The translations under genes and the position numbers were made by a program. From positions 9,533 through 73,532 of the forward strand of contig DATFNV010000336.1 of NCBI GenBank assembly GCA_035266225.1: a stretch of 64,000 nucleotides of DNA. Direction: 5' to 3'. This document shows positions 48,885 through 58,070 of this stretch, piece after piece. This stretch comes from DATFNV01 sp035266225. Lineage in GTDB: Bacteria > Planctomycetota > Planctomycetia > Gemmatales > Gemmataceae. Position 1 is the first letter of the stretch; every line of letters starts with the position of its first letter. A model generated the notes under the pieces. That model saw only the letters and a list, made by a program, of their open reading frames with translations, was not told where the DNA came from and did not search any database.

Positions 48885-49712
48885 GTGCCCGAACTGCCCG
48901 AAGTCGAAACCGTGGTGTGCGACCTGCGGCCGCTGCTGGTCGGCCGACATCTCGGATCGGTCCGGGTGAGCAAGCAGCGCCTGCGCCGCCCCTGGTCGAA
49001 GTCGTGGGCGGCCCTCCTGGACGGCCGGCGCGTCGAGGCCGTGGCCCGCCAGGGGAAATGGATCGTCCTGGCCCTGGACGAAACGGTGCGCCTCGTCTTT
49101 CACCTGGGGATGACCGGCCAGCTGAGGGTGGTATCCGCCGCGGAACCCGTGGCGAAGCACACGCACCTGGTGATCGACCTGGACGGCGGCCAGGAACAGC
49201 TGCGCTTCCGCGACGTGCGCCGCTTCGGCAGCGCCACGGTCTTCCCGGATGGGCCGGCGCTGGCCCGATTCCTCAAACAATCGGGCCTGGGGCCCGAGCC
49301 GTTGGACCTCGACGCCGCGACCTGGCGCCAGAAACTGGGTCGCACCGACCGCTGTCTGAAGGCGGTCCTCCTCGACCAGCGCGTGGTGGCCGGCGTGGGC
49401 AACATCTACGCCGACGAGTCGCTCTTCGAGGCACGCTTGCACCCCGCGCGGAAGGCGAGCGGCCTGAGCGCCGCCGAGGTTGGGCGGCTGGGCCGGGCGG
49501 TGGCGACGGTGCTGCGGCGAGCCATCGAGCGGCGCGGCTCGACCATCCGCGATTACGTCGGCGCCTCGGGCCAGCGCGGCGGCTACCAGGACGAGTTTCG
49601 CGTGTACAAGCGCACGGGCCAGTCCTGCCCCCGCTGCGACACCCCGATTGAGGCGGTGCGCCTGGCGGGGCGATCGACGCACTATTGTCCCAACTGTCAA
49701 CGGAGGCAGTAG
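48885..49712 (+). CDS. mutM: Formamidopyrimidine-DNA glycosylase
   Basis: 275 residues. A base-excision repair enzyme that removes oxidised purines such as 8-oxoguanine. The catalytic N-terminus PELPEVETV is intact, so the start must be GTG 48885 with GGGAGG upstream. Other motifs: HLGMTGQL, VVAGVGNIYADESLFEARLHP, and a C-terminal zinc finger (CPRCDTPIEAVRLAGRSTHYCPNCQ). The histidine kinase follows 45 bp downstream on the same strand. Confidence 0.95.
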   Translation: MPELPEVETVVCDLRPLLVGRHLGSVRVSKQRLRRPWSKSWAALLDGRRVEAVARQGKWIVLALDETVRLVFHLGMTGQLRVVSAAEPVAKHTHLVIDLDGGQEQLRFRDVRRFGSATVFPDGPALARFLKQSGLGPEPLDLDAATWRQKLGRTDRCLKAVLLDQRVVAGVGNIYADESLFEARLHPARKASGLSAAEVGRLGRAVATVLRRAIERRGSTIRDYVGASGQRGGYQDEFRVYKRTGQSCPRCDTPIEAVRLAGRSTHYCPNCQRRQ

Positions 49713-49714
49713 TC

Positions 49715-49748
49715 CGTACTGAGTACTGAGTACTGAGTGCCGAGTACT
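49715..49748. repeat. Short tandem repeat GTACTGA
   Basis: Three close copies of the 7-bp unit (GTACTGAGTACTGAGTACTG) plus a degenerate fourth, between mutM and the kinase start. Like the cobN/nuoD array, the unit is 7 bp, but its sequence is unrelated. Confidence 0.75.
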
Positions 49749-49756
49749 GGAGACGC

Positions 49757-51481
49757 ATGTCCTACCGCGCCTTCAAGCACCTGATCGGCGAGACGAGCCT
49801 GGAGCGCAAGTGCCGTTACCTCTTCGGCGGCTTCATTCTGGCCCTGATCAGCCTTAGCTTCTACCTGTACCTGCGGCAGACCGAGCACTTGGCCTACCTT
49901 CAACTGGCCACCAGTTCGCGGCTGCTGGTGCCGGCCCTGGTCGCCGAACAGCACCACCCCGAGCCGGACGAGAAGAAGGCCGCCGCGGTCGAGCGGGCGA
50001 TGGCCGACGTCCGCAGCTATTGGGATGTCAAGGCCTTCTCCAAACCCGGCAATGCCTACGAGCGCCGCTTCATCAAGCCCGACGACCCGGAGAAGAAGCC
50101 GCAAGACGGCGCCGGCTACCAGCGCCTGCTCCAGTTCCAGAACGACCCCGCCGCCGACGATTATAACGAGCAGGCCCTGTCCCAGGGCAAGAACCACTAC
50201 TACGCCGCCATCCGCGCCAGCGAGTCGTGCGTCGGCTGCCATCACAACGCCAAGGGCGGGGAGCTGAACCGGGGCGACCTGATCGCCGTCCTCAAGATCG
50301 AGATGACGACGGGGGAAATCGAGGACGCCGTCCAGCGCAACCGGGCCTGGCTGCTGACCACGGGGGTCATCACCGCCTTCCTCATCATGGGCGGCAGTTA
50401 CATCATCGTCCGCTACGTCATCGTCAAACCGGTCAAGCACCTCAAGGAAGTCAGCGACGCCATCTCCGCCGGCGAGTTGAACGTGCGCAGTGAGATTCAG
50501 ACCGGCGACGAATTCGAGGACCTCAGCCACGCCTTTAACCGCATGCTGCGCAACCTCGTCAGCATGCAGGATCGGCTGCGCAAGGTGAACGCCGACCTCG
50601 ACCGCAAGGTGGACGAACTGGCCCAGGCGAACATGGCCCTGTACGAGTCCAACCGCCTCAAGGGCGACTTCCTGGCCACCATGAGCCACGAACTGCGCAC
50701 GCCGCTGAACAGTATCCTTGGCTTCAGCGAGGTCCTCGTCTCGAGCAACGGCCTGACCGAGAAGCAGCAGCGCTGGGTGCGCAACATCCAGTCGTCGGGC
50801 GAGCGGCTGCTGAACCTGATCAACGACATCCTCGACCTGGCAAAGATCGAGGCCGGCAAGATGCAGGTGCGGCTGTCGGAGTTCAGCGCCTCCGACGTCT
50901 GCGAGGGGCTGCTGGCGATGTTCCGGCCGCTGGCCGAGAAGAAGAACATTGAGCTGCGCCACCAGCTCGACCAGGGCATCCCGCTGCTGCGCCAGGACGT
51001 GGTCAAACTGCAGCAACTCCTCTCCAACCTGCTGTCCAACGCCATCAAGTTCACGCCGGAGGGCGGCCGCGTCCTGCTCCGGGCGGAGGCCGACCCGCTT
51101 TGCATCGTCCTGACGGTGACCGACACCGGCGTGGGGATCGCCCCGGAGGAGCAGGAGTTGGTTTTCGAGAAGTTCCGCCAGTCGGGCAACCCGATGACGC
51201 GCGAGCACGCCGGCACCGGCCTCGGCCTGTCGATCGTGCGCGAGCTGTCGAAATTGCTCGGCGGCGAGGTGACGTTGCAGAGCGAGTTGGGCCGCGGCAG
51301 CACGTTCACGGTGCGCTTACCGCTGCAGCTGAGCGAGGAGCCGCGGCTGGAGTTCGACCTGGCGCACGAGGGGATCGATCTGTCGAAGGCCCAGCGCGTG
51401 GACGTTCGGCTGTACGCCGGTGCGACGGCGCCGGCGACCCGGCTGGACGGCCCGGCGGACACCAAGGTGGAGGGGAAATAA
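49757..51481 (+). CDS. Membrane sensor histidine kinase with haem-c sensor domain (DUF3365)
   Basis: 574 residues. TM1 at about 22-40, a periplasmic DUF3365/Tll0287-like sensor ending in a c-haem site Cys158-Val-Gly-Cys161-His162, TM2 at about 196-222, HAMP (VKPVKHLKEVSDAISAGELNVRSEI), a coiled coil, HisKA with His311 (MSHELRTPLN), and HATPase with N, G1 and G2 boxes (LLSNAIKFTPEGG; DTGVGIAPEE; GTGLGLSIVRELSKLLGG). It probably senses redox state, oxygen or nitric oxide. No response regulator is adjacent. The last 45 residues are a disordered tail. Confidence 0.92.
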   Translation: MSYRAFKHLIGETSLERKCRYLFGGFILALISLSFYLYLRQTEHLAYLQLATSSRLLVPALVAEQHHPEPDEKKAAAVERAMADVRSYWDVKAFSKPGNAYERRFIKPDDPEKKPQDGAGYQRLLQFQNDPAADDYNEQALSQGKNHYYAAIRASESCVGCHHNAKGGELNRGDLIAVLKIEMTTGEIEDAVQRNRAWLLTTGVITAFLIMGGSYIIVRYVIVKPVKHLKEVSDAISAGELNVRSEIQTGDEFEDLSHAFNRMLRNLVSMQDRLRKVNADLDRKVDELAQANMALYESNRLKGDFLATMSHELRTPLNSILGFSEVLVSSNGLTEKQQRWVRNIQSSGERLLNLINDILDLAKIEAGKMQVRLSEFSASDVCEGLLAMFRPLAEKKNIELRHQLDQGIPLLRQDVVKLQQLLSNLLSNAIKFTPEGGRVLLRAEADPLCIVLTVTDTGVGIAPEEQELVFEKFRQSGNPMTREHAGTGLGLSIVRELSKLLGGEVTLQSELGRGSTFTVRLPLQLSEEPRLEFDLAHEGIDLSKAQRVDVRLYAGATAPATRLDGPADTKVEGK

Positions 51482-51486
51482 AGCGA

Positions 51487-51535
51487 GCCCGGGGCGCCCG
51501 CGCGGGCGATTCGTTCCCTCGCGGGCGCCCCGGGC
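51487..51535. terminator. Strong GC hairpin between convergent genes
   Basis: A 16-bp perfect stem, GCCCGGGGCGCCCGCG with its complement, around a 17-nt loop, just after the kinase stop and facing the convergent secreted-protein gene. There is no U-run, so it is a Rho-type or bidirectional stop at best. Its arms are unrelated to the family 1 or 2 repeats. Confidence 0.55.
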
Positions 51536-51565
51536 CCCGCCGCCGCGCTCGGCGGGGCGGGAGCG

Positions 51566-52822
51566 TCATGGGCTGGTGCCGCTGGCCGTGCGCGTCGAGG
51601 ACGAGTTGCATTGCCCGTAGTAATCGACGAGCTTATCTTGCAGGTACTTGTAGGCCCGCTCGCTGCCCGGGGTGGCGGGGGCGAACTTCAGGCCGTTGCC
51701 GCTCATGTTCTTGACGAGTTCGGCGACGGTCTTGCCCCTGGCGGCGAGCTTGCCGTTGACGTAGTCTGTGGCGTCGGGGCCCGAGAGCGCCCTGACCGCC
51801 TTGGTGAGCATCTGCAAGTAGTTCTTGGCTTCGATGTACTGCGACGGCGTCATCTCGCCGATCTGCGCGCCGAGCGTTTCGGTCATCTTGTTCAGGTCGT
51901 CCTGGAGGTTCTTCAGCAGACCCGAGGTGACGGGACCGTTGCCGGCCTGGCTAATGGCCCGATCGAGGTTGCGCGCGACCGCCTGGCAATCCTCGGTGAA
52001 CTCGGACCCCGTCAGCCCGAGCGGCCAGGTGAGCCGGTCGCTCTTGAGCAGGCCGGGGTTGGCGCCGGCGCCCCCGGTGACGTTGATCAGTTTCAGCATT
52101 TCTTCGCTGAGAGTAACGGGCTCTCCGCGGGCCGGCGTCTGCTTGAGGCTGTCGAGGAGGATGTTGAGCGAGATACCGTCGAGGACTTCACCCCCCGGGG
52201 CATTGAGGGCGGCGCGGACGTTCAGCTTGCGCTGGCGCTCCATGTCGTCCAGCCAGGTGGGGGTGTTGGCGCGCTCGTAGAGGAACTCGTCGAAGGCCTT
52301 GCGGCGATTGTCGAGGTGGGCCGACTTGACCTGCTCGCGGAGCACGTTGGCTTGCTGGTTGTTGATGCGGAACCTGCCGTCGGCGTTGATGACGCTGGCC
52401 GCCCCCTGGAGGAAGCCGCTGTACGGGTCGTAGGAGGGATAGTACGAACTCCCGTAGCCCGTGTCCGAGTAGCCGGGGCTGTAGCCGGGACTGTAGCCGG
52501 GGCTGGTGGCCGCCGCGGGGTTGTTCATGATCGTGCCGGCGCCGTAGTAGGGGCCGTACGGCGTGTACGGCGTGTACGGCGTGTTGACGATCTGCGGATA
52601 GGGGTTGTAGCCCAGGGCGTAGGGCGGCACCTGGGACATCGCCCGGCCATAAAGGGCGATGTTGAAGGCGGCCTGGCGCGAGAGGCCATACGGGTCGTAG
52701 TAGTTGTAGGGGTTCAAGGTGCCGCCGACACCCGGGGGGCGTCCGTGAGCCGGCGCGGCCAGCACCAGGACCAGCAAGGCGACGCCGAAGGCCGCCAGGG
52801 TCAACCGTTTCACGCTGCACAT
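51566..52822 (-). CDS. Exported Tyr/Pro/Gly-rich protein, unknown function
   Basis: 418 residues from ATG 52822 (signal peptide KRLTLAAFGVALLVLVLAAPAHG), preceded by GGGAGG. The N-terminal third is low complexity with short repeats TPYTPYTPYGPYYG and SPGYSPGYSPGY, backed by visible DNA repeats near 52557-52580. The rest is helical (VLREQVKSAHLDNRRKAFDEFLYERANTPTWLDDMERQRK ... LKNLQDDLNKMTETLGAQIGEMTPSQYIEAKNYLQMLTKAV). The pattern is common among planctomycete secreted proteins; function is unknown. Confidence 0.78.
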   Translation of the reverse strand: MCSVKRLTLAAFGVALLVLVLAAPAHGRPPGVGGTLNPYNYYDPYGLSRQAAFNIALYGRAMSQVPPYALGYNPYPQIVNTPYTPYTPYGPYYGAGTIMNNPAAATSPGYSPGYSPGYSDTGYGSSYYPSYDPYSGFLQGAASVINADGRFRINNQQANVLREQVKSAHLDNRRKAFDEFLYERANTPTWLDDMERQRKLNVRAALNAPGGEVLDGISLNILLDSLKQTPARGEPVTLSEEMLKLINVTGGAGANPGLLKSDRLTWPLGLTGSEFTEDCQAVARNLDRAISQAGNGPVTSGLLKNLQDDLNKMTETLGAQIGEMTPSQYIEAKNYLQMLTKAVRALSGPDATDYVNGKLAARGKTVAELVKNMSGNGLKFAPATPGSERAYKYLQDKLVDYYGQCNSSSTRTASGTSP

Positions 52823-53391
52823 GCGACGGACCTCCCGGAACAGGGGACGAAACTTAACGATCCTTCTTGCGGACCGAACCCCGGGCGCCCGGGGATGGAG
52901 TTGCGACCCCACCAAGGACGGGATAGACTCTGCTATCGTCATCCTATGCAGCCCCGTCCTCCAAAGCAAGCAAGTTCAGCGCCCCTTTCTTCGCCCCCGC
53001 TCCCTCGGGCGCCCGGCGCCGTCCCGGCGGCGCGGGGACGGGCGAATGGAGACGATTTCGCCAAAATCTCCAGCGAATCGGCGCCGAGCCGGCGTACAAT
53101 GAGTAAGGCGTCGGGTCGGGCCGGGCCGGGCCGGCGCAGGCGCGCGGAAAAATGGGCAACCCCACCCTTGGTTTACGCGCGTATAATAGTAACATACTAA
53201 AGCCGCTTCAGAGGCCTCACGGCACATCCCCGGCGCAGAGAAGGGTGGGGCGAGTGGTGGGGCGCCCTCACTTGATGATCGTGGCTCGCGCTTGCCGATG
53301 CCGTCGGACCCGCTCAGGGCACCGGCGGCAGTGATTTTTTACGCCCCCCCTGAAGAGGCCCCGTGATCGACGAGACCAACAGGACCGACTG
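52823..53391. other. Long intergenic region upstream of the sigma factor gene
   Basis: 569 bp between divergent genes. It contains a perfect TATAAT at 53182-53187 on the plus strand about 205 nt upstream of the sigma factor ATG, but no clear -35 at 16-18 bp. Open frames here have no ribosome site or protein-like composition. A long structured leader for the sigma factor is possible; no repeats or RNA family are seen. Confidence 0.4.
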
Positions 53392-54969
53392 ATGAGACGG
53401 ACTAGCAATAAAGCCGCTGGAAAGGACGTCCGGCCGGAACAACCCCTGGCTTCGCCGCTTCGCCTTCCCCCCGAGGACGAGAAGCGGACGTCCGCGCTGT
53501 GGGACGATTCCCCTTCCTCCTTCGGCCAGGAAGAGGTTGCGCCCGCGGAGCTGGACGAGGAGGCGCCGGCCGCCCTGGAAGGACATGAGGAAGAGAACGC
53601 CCCCGACGACGCCCTGGGCCTCTACCTGCGGCAAATGGGAGCCATTCCGCTGCTGACCCGCGAGCAGGAGTTGGCCCTTGCCCAGCGCCTCGAACAGAAG
53701 CGCAACCGCTACCGCCGGGCCGCCCTCCTCAACTGGCGCACCCTGCGCAAGGTCGTCGAGACCTTCCAGCGCATCCAGGCCGGGCAGCTGCCGATCGACC
53801 CGAACATCGACGTGGTCACGACGCTCAACCTGAGCCGCGACAAGATTCTCGCGCGCATGCCGCACAATCTCGGCACGCTCCAGCCTCTGCTCGACAAGTC
53901 CGAGACGAAGTTCACTGAGTTCCTGCGCGAGCGCACCAGCGTGCGCCGCGGCCGGATGCGCCGCGAGTTGTGGCTCCTCCTCACCAAGTCCGTGAAGCTG
54001 GCCGAGGAACTGTCGCCGCGCATTGAGCTGCTCGACAAGTGGACCGACGAGCTAGTCGAGGTGTCCAAGAAGATGAACGGCTTGGACGAGGCCATCGACG
54101 TCGGCGACCGCACCGCCGCCGACCGCGAGCGCTCCACGCGGCTGAACAAGGAGTTGCGCGACCTGATGCACCTGGTGCAGACGACGCCGGAAGACCTCAA
54201 GCAGATGGTGGTCGTCCTGCTCAAGCGGCGCAAGCACTACCAGCAGGCGCGGCGCGAACTGGCCGAGGGGAATCTGCGGCTGGTGGTGTCGATCGCCAAG
54301 CGCTATCGCGGTCGTGGACTGCCGTTCTCGGACCTGATCCAGGAAGGGAACCGCGGCCTGATGCGGGCGGTGGACAAGTACGAGCACCGGCTCGGCTTCA
54401 AATTCGGCACCTACGCGACGTGGTGGATCCGTCAAGGCATCACCCGGGCCCTGGCCGACCACGCCCGCACCGTGCGCGTGCCGTGTCACCAGGTCGGGAC
54501 GCTGGCGGCGATCGAACGCGTCCGCGGTGAGCTTTCGGTGGCCAACGGCCGAGAGCCGAGTGTGGAAGAGATCGCGGCGGCGCTGGGCGTATCGACTGAG
54601 GAGACGCAGTCGCTGCGGGTGGTGTCGCGTCACCCGGTCAGCCTGCACGAGCCGCTCGGCGGCGACGGCGAGCGCGCCCTGGAAGATTTCCTCGACGACC
54701 CCGACGCGACCAACCCCGGCAAGGCGGTCGATCAGCACCTGCTGCGCGAGCGCATCGGCGAGGTGCTGCGGTCGCTGACGCCGCGCGAGCGCGAGGTGAT
54801 CGAGCTGCGCTTCGGCCTCCGCGACGGGCACCCGCGCACTCTCGAAGAGGTGGCGCGGGCTTACGGCATCACCCGGGAGCGCATCCGCCAGATCGAGGCG
54901 CGCGGACTGCTGAAACTGCGCCAGCCGGTCCGGCGGGAACGTCTCGCCGATTTCGCCGAGGTGGAATGA
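53392..54969 (+). CDS. RpoD-type RNA polymerase sigma-70 factor
   Basis: 525 residues. A disordered acidic N-terminus is followed by region 1.2 (DALGLYLRQMGAIPLLTREQELALAQRLE), a long non-conserved insert, region 2 (GNLRLVVSIAKRYRGRGLPFSDLIQEGNRGLMRAVDKYEHRLGFKFGTYATWWIRQGITRAL), region 3 and region 4 with the helix-turn-helix (LTPREREVIELRFGLRDGHPRTLEEVARAYGITRERIRQIEARGLLKLR). It may be the housekeeping sigma factor or one of the several RpoD paralogues planctomycetes carry. ATG 53392 lacks a good Shine-Dalgarno. Confidence 0.92.
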   Translation: MRRTSNKAAGKDVRPEQPLASPLRLPPEDEKRTSALWDDSPSSFGQEEVAPAELDEEAPAALEGHEEENAPDDALGLYLRQMGAIPLLTREQELALAQRLEQKRNRYRRAALLNWRTLRKVVETFQRIQAGQLPIDPNIDVVTTLNLSRDKILARMPHNLGTLQPLLDKSETKFTEFLRERTSVRRGRMRRELWLLLTKSVKLAEELSPRIELLDKWTDELVEVSKKMNGLDEAIDVGDRTAADRERSTRLNKELRDLMHLVQTTPEDLKQMVVVLLKRRKHYQQARRELAEGNLRLVVSIAKRYRGRGLPFSDLIQEGNRGLMRAVDKYEHRLGFKFGTYATWWIRQGITRALADHARTVRVPCHQVGTLAAIERVRGELSVANGREPSVEEIAAALGVSTEETQSLRVVSRHPVSLHEPLGGDGERALEDFLDDPDATNPGKAVDQHLLRERIGEVLRSLTPREREVIELRFGLRDGHPRTLEEVARAYGITRERIRQIEARGLLKLRQPVRRERLADFAEVE

Positions 54970-54971
54970 CA

Positions 54972-55053
54972 GCCGCTTGCGACTTCGCAATCGTTCCTGC
55001 GAAGCCGCAAGCGGCAAGAGGGTTGTTGATACCGTTTCTAAGCCGCAAGCGGC
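54972..55053. repeat. Family 1 palindrome plus an extra single arm
   Basis: A full copy at 54972-55015 (GCCGCTTGCGACTTCGCA, loop, complement) is followed by AAGAGGGTTGTTGA and a lone TAAGCCGCAAGCGGC arm at 55039-55053. The shared flank with 13469-13540 shows that the repeat unit is larger than the hairpin. Confidence 0.85.
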
Positions 55054-55056
55054 TCG

Positions 55057-55287
55057 TTAGTTCGGCGCCTCGTTGTCGTTCTCCAATTCCTCTTCCAGGT
55101 CGTGCGCCTTTTCGTGGGCGTTCTCCTGGGTCACCTGATCGGCCCGCACCACCGAGCCGTGTTTGCGCGGCTGGGCGGCCTGTTGTTCGGCCGGCCCTGG
55201 GCTGTCGTCAGGCCAGAGGGATGGCTTGGTAACACAGCCCGCGGCGAGCAGGGCGCTCAGTATCACGCCGTAAAGCGCCGTCTTCAT
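55057..55287 (-). CDS. Small lipoprotein
   Basis: 76 residues with a signal peptide and lipobox LAAGC (Cys18), then a charged, probably unstructured domain ending HEKAHDLEEELENDNEAPN. Its ATG (55287) overlaps the stop of the upstream gene by ATGA, so the two are co-translated. Function unknown; it may partner the secreted protein encoded upstream. Confidence 0.75.
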   Translation of the reverse strand: MKTALYGVILSALLAAGCVTKPSLWPDDSPGPAEQQAAQPRKHGSVVRADQVTQENAHEKAHDLEEELENDNEAPN

Positions 55288-55853
55288 GGCTTCACCTCCC
55301 GCACGCTAACGCTGCCCGGATCGCCGTCGCCGGTCCGTCGGGTAGGCGACGACTCCGCCGGCTCCTCGTCGGACTCGGCGCCCGGCAGGTTCCTGGTGCG
55401 CTCCAGGTAAACCTCCCAGGCGCGCTGGTCCAGTTGCAGGGCCTTGCGTTCGAGGTCCTCGTCGCGTGTCTCACGGGCGACCTCGCGCAGCCGCAGGCAG
55501 ACGTCCTGGCGGCGTCGCAATTTCGCCTGTTCCAGGGCGCGGTAGTGGGCGGCGCTTTGGGATCGTGCGGAAGGCCGAGGCGCCGGGGCATCGGCCTTTG
55601 CTGGGCCGTCCTTGTCCCGGGTCTTCTCCGGCGGCTTCGGGGCCGGTTTCTTGTCGTCGCCGCCGAGTAAGCGCGTGATGAACGGGTTCCAGCCGTCCCG
55701 CGGCCGGGCGGCAGGGTCGGGACCAGCGGCCGCCTTGCTCTTCGTGCTGCCCTCGTCGTCGTCATCGTCCGGCGGGGGCGCCGCTGCCGACGCCGCGGTC
55801 AAGCCGAGCGCCAGCAGCAGCACCGCACACCCCCAGAGCCCCAGTTTGCGCAT
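55284..55853 (-). CDS. Exported charged coiled-coil protein, unknown
   Basis: 189 residues from ATG 55853 (signal peptide RKLGLWGCAVLLLALGLTAASAAA). The mature part is acidic then Lys/Pro-rich (DDDDDEGSTKSKAAAGPD ... KKPAPKPPEKTRDKD), and ends in a helical segment AAHYRALEQAKLRRRQDVCLRLREVARETRDEDLERKALQLDQRAWEVYLERT. GGGGAGCC precedes the ATG. It heads a two-gene unit with the lipoprotein and diverges from ptsI. Confidence 0.75.
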   Translation of the reverse strand: MRKLGLWGCAVLLLALGLTAASAAAPPPDDDDDEGSTKSKAAAGPDPAARPRDGWNPFITRLLGGDDKKPAPKPPEKTRDKDGPAKADAPAPRPSARSQSAAHYRALEQAKLRRRQDVCLRLREVARETRDEDLERKALQLDQRAWEVYLERTRNLPGAESDEEPAESSPTRRTGDGDPGSVSVREVKP

Positions 55854-56125
55854 GGCTCCCCTCCGATACGCCTCAGGTCGGCGGCCCGTCCCCCGACAGG
55901 CCGTACGACGTTCGTGTTCAGGACGTGAGAGGCGGGGCGTATGCCACAAAGTCGCCCACGTGTCCAGACGACTTTTCCCGATTTGTTGAAGGATGCGGCG
56001 GGGAGGAGGAATGACGACGGATTCGCGTGCGCTCCCCCGGGCCGCGGATTGCAAGCGGGTCGCGGTCTGTGCTACAAAGGATAGCGGCCCCGCGATCGCC
56101 CAGGAGGCTCCTCGAAGCGCGAGAC

Positions 56126-57877
56126 ATGAAAAAAGGCGTGCCGGTGTCGCCGGGAGTGGCCGTTGCCCGCGCGTACTGCGTGGACGAGGTGTTGGCCCGC
56201 CGCGAGCCGCTCAAGCTGGACGAAGCCGCCCTCTCCGGCGAAATCAGCCGGTTTGACCGCGCCTGCGCCGGCGCCGCCGAGGAACTGGACGCCATCGTCA
56301 CCCGCGTCTCGCAGCAGCTGGGCGAGGACGAGGCGGCCATCTTCCGCGCCCACCGCTTGCTCCTGCGCGACCCCGCCTTCGTCGGCAAGGTCAAGTCGAT
56401 CATCCTCAACCGTCACGTCGATGCCTCCACCGCCCTGCACGAGACGCTGGAGGAGTACACGCAGTTGTTCGCGCGCATCGAGGACGAGTACCTGCGCGAG
56501 CGCATGACCGACCTGCGCGACGTGGCCGCGCGCATCACGGCGCAGCTGGCGCTGCAGGCCGGTCAGTGCCTGGTGCCGACCGACGAGCCGGTGATCATCG
56601 TGGCTCCCGAGATCCTGCCGTCGCAGGCGCTGGCCTTCCACCGCCTGCGCGTGGCCGGCATCATCACCGAGGCGGGGGGCGCCACCGGCCACGCCGCCAT
56701 CCTGGCGCGGTCGCTGGGCATCCCGGCGGTGTCGGGCCTGCGCGGCATCCTGCGCGAGGTCCACACCGGCGACCTGCTCGCCCTGGACGGCCGCGAGGGC
56801 CACGTCCTGCTCAACCCCGGCCCCGAGGTCGAGGCGGCCTACCGCAAGCTGCAGCGCGAATACGTCAACCTGCGCGACCGCCTCATCGAGAACCGCGACC
56901 TGGAGGCCGTCACCCCCGACGGCACGGCCATCGAGTTGCTGGCCAACGTCAACAGCCCCGCCGACTCCGAAATGGCGGTGCGCGTCGGCGCCGCGGGGGT
57001 CGGGTTGTACCGCACCGAGTACCTGTTCCTGGCCCACCCGACCGTGCCCAACGAGGAGGAGCAGCTGGCCGCCTACCGGGCGGTGATCGAGGCGGCGCCC
57101 GGCCGCAGCTTCACCATCCGCACCCTCGACCTGGGCGGCGACAAGCACGTCCCCTACCTGGGCACCCACCGCGAGCCCAACCCGTTCATGGGCTGGCGCA
57201 GCATCCGCCTGACGACCGCCTACCCGGAGTTCTTCCAGACGCAGCTGCGCGCCATCCTGCGGGCCGGCGCCCACGGCGAGGTCAACCTCCTCTTCCCGAT
57301 GATTTCCACCCTGGAGGAGGTGCTGCGCCTCAAGCGGATGGTGCGGCGGACGCGGCAGGCCCTGGCGCGCGAGGCGGTGGCGTTCGGCGAGCACATCCCG
57401 CTGGGGGTGATGCTGGAGGTGCCGGCGGCGGCCCTGTGCGTGGACGCCCTGCTGGACGAGGTCGATTTCGTCAGCATCGGCACCAATGACCTGATCCAGT
57501 ACCTGATGGCCGCCGATCGCGACAACCCGAAGGTCGCTCACCTGTGCGAGCCGTTCAACCCGGCGCTGATGAAGATCCTCAACCTGGTCATCGGGGCGTG
57601 CAACCGGCACGGCAAGCCGGTGACGGTGTGCGGCGAGATGGCCGGCCGGCCGCGCTGCGTGCTGCCGCTTCTGGGCATGGGCCTGCGCCGCTTCAGCATG
57701 AGCCCGGCCTTCGTGCCGTCGATCAAGGAGATGGTACGGCGCACCTCGATCGCCGCCGCCCGCGAAGTAGCCGAGCGCGTGCTGACGATGAACACCATCG
57801 GCGAAGTGCGCGGCTACCTGACGCGCAAAGTGCGCCAGCTGTGGCCGAACGTGACGATACTCGACATGAACAAGTAA
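56126..57877 (+). CDS. ptsI: Phosphoenolpyruvate-protein phosphotransferase (enzyme I)
   Basis: 583 residues starting at ATG 56126 (MKKGVPVSPGVAVARAYCVDEVL). Enzyme I passes phosphate from PEP to HPr. The phosphohistidine is His189 in GGATGHAAILARSLGIPAV (the usual TSH is TGH here), and the C-terminal PEP-binding barrel has IGTNDLIQYLMAADRDN and Cys502 (CGEMAGRP), matching the E. coli numbering. No HPr or sugar permease is next to it, so it may serve a regulatory PTS, as in other planctomycetes. CAGGAGGC lies 19 nt upstream. Confidence 0.93.
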   Translation: MKKGVPVSPGVAVARAYCVDEVLARREPLKLDEAALSGEISRFDRACAGAAEELDAIVTRVSQQLGEDEAAIFRAHRLLLRDPAFVGKVKSIILNRHVDASTALHETLEEYTQLFARIEDEYLRERMTDLRDVAARITAQLALQAGQCLVPTDEPVIIVAPEILPSQALAFHRLRVAGIITEAGGATGHAAILARSLGIPAVSGLRGILREVHTGDLLALDGREGHVLLNPGPEVEAAYRKLQREYVNLRDRLIENRDLEAVTPDGTAIELLANVNSPADSEMAVRVGAAGVGLYRTEYLFLAHPTVPNEEEQLAAYRAVIEAAPGRSFTIRTLDLGGDKHVPYLGTHREPNPFMGWRSIRLTTAYPEFFQTQLRAILRAGAHGEVNLLFPMISTLEEVLRLKRMVRRTRQALAREAVAFGEHIPLGVMLEVPAAALCVDALLDEVDFVSIGTNDLIQYLMAADRDNPKVAHLCEPFNPALMKILNLVIGACNRHGKPVTVCGEMAGRPRCVLPLLGMGLRRFSMSPAFVPSIKEMVRRTSIAAAREVAERVLTMNTIGEVRGYLTRKVRQLWPNVTILDMNK

Positions 57878-57884
57878 TCATTCA

Positions 57885-57944
57885 GCCGCTTGCGGCTTAG
57901 CGTTCGCTTCATCGGGGTGACGCGAACGCTAAGCCGCAAGCGGC
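57885..57944. repeat. Dispersed palindrome, family 1, inverted centre
   Basis: A 23-bp inverted repeat with a 14-nt centre TTCATCGGGGTGAC. The copy at 33409 has TTCACCCCGATGAA, which is its reverse complement except for the last base, so the centre lies in opposite orientation in the two copies. Confidence 0.9.
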
Positions 57945-58070
57945 AGGAGCGCCACTCCGCCTTGACCCGTCCGCGTGCCGCGTGCTACAAGGTCCCGACT
58001 TGTCTCGACCGCGCCACCGGTCCGCCCGCGCAGCCGCGGGCGGCCGCCAACCCCAGGGACGGGGTGTGTC

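Noticed and set aside
52821..53200. Several 80-95 codon frames upstream of the sigma factor gene
   Set aside because: No Shine-Dalgarno, low-complexity Arg/Pro content and overlap with the TATAAT region; more likely leader or promoter DNA.
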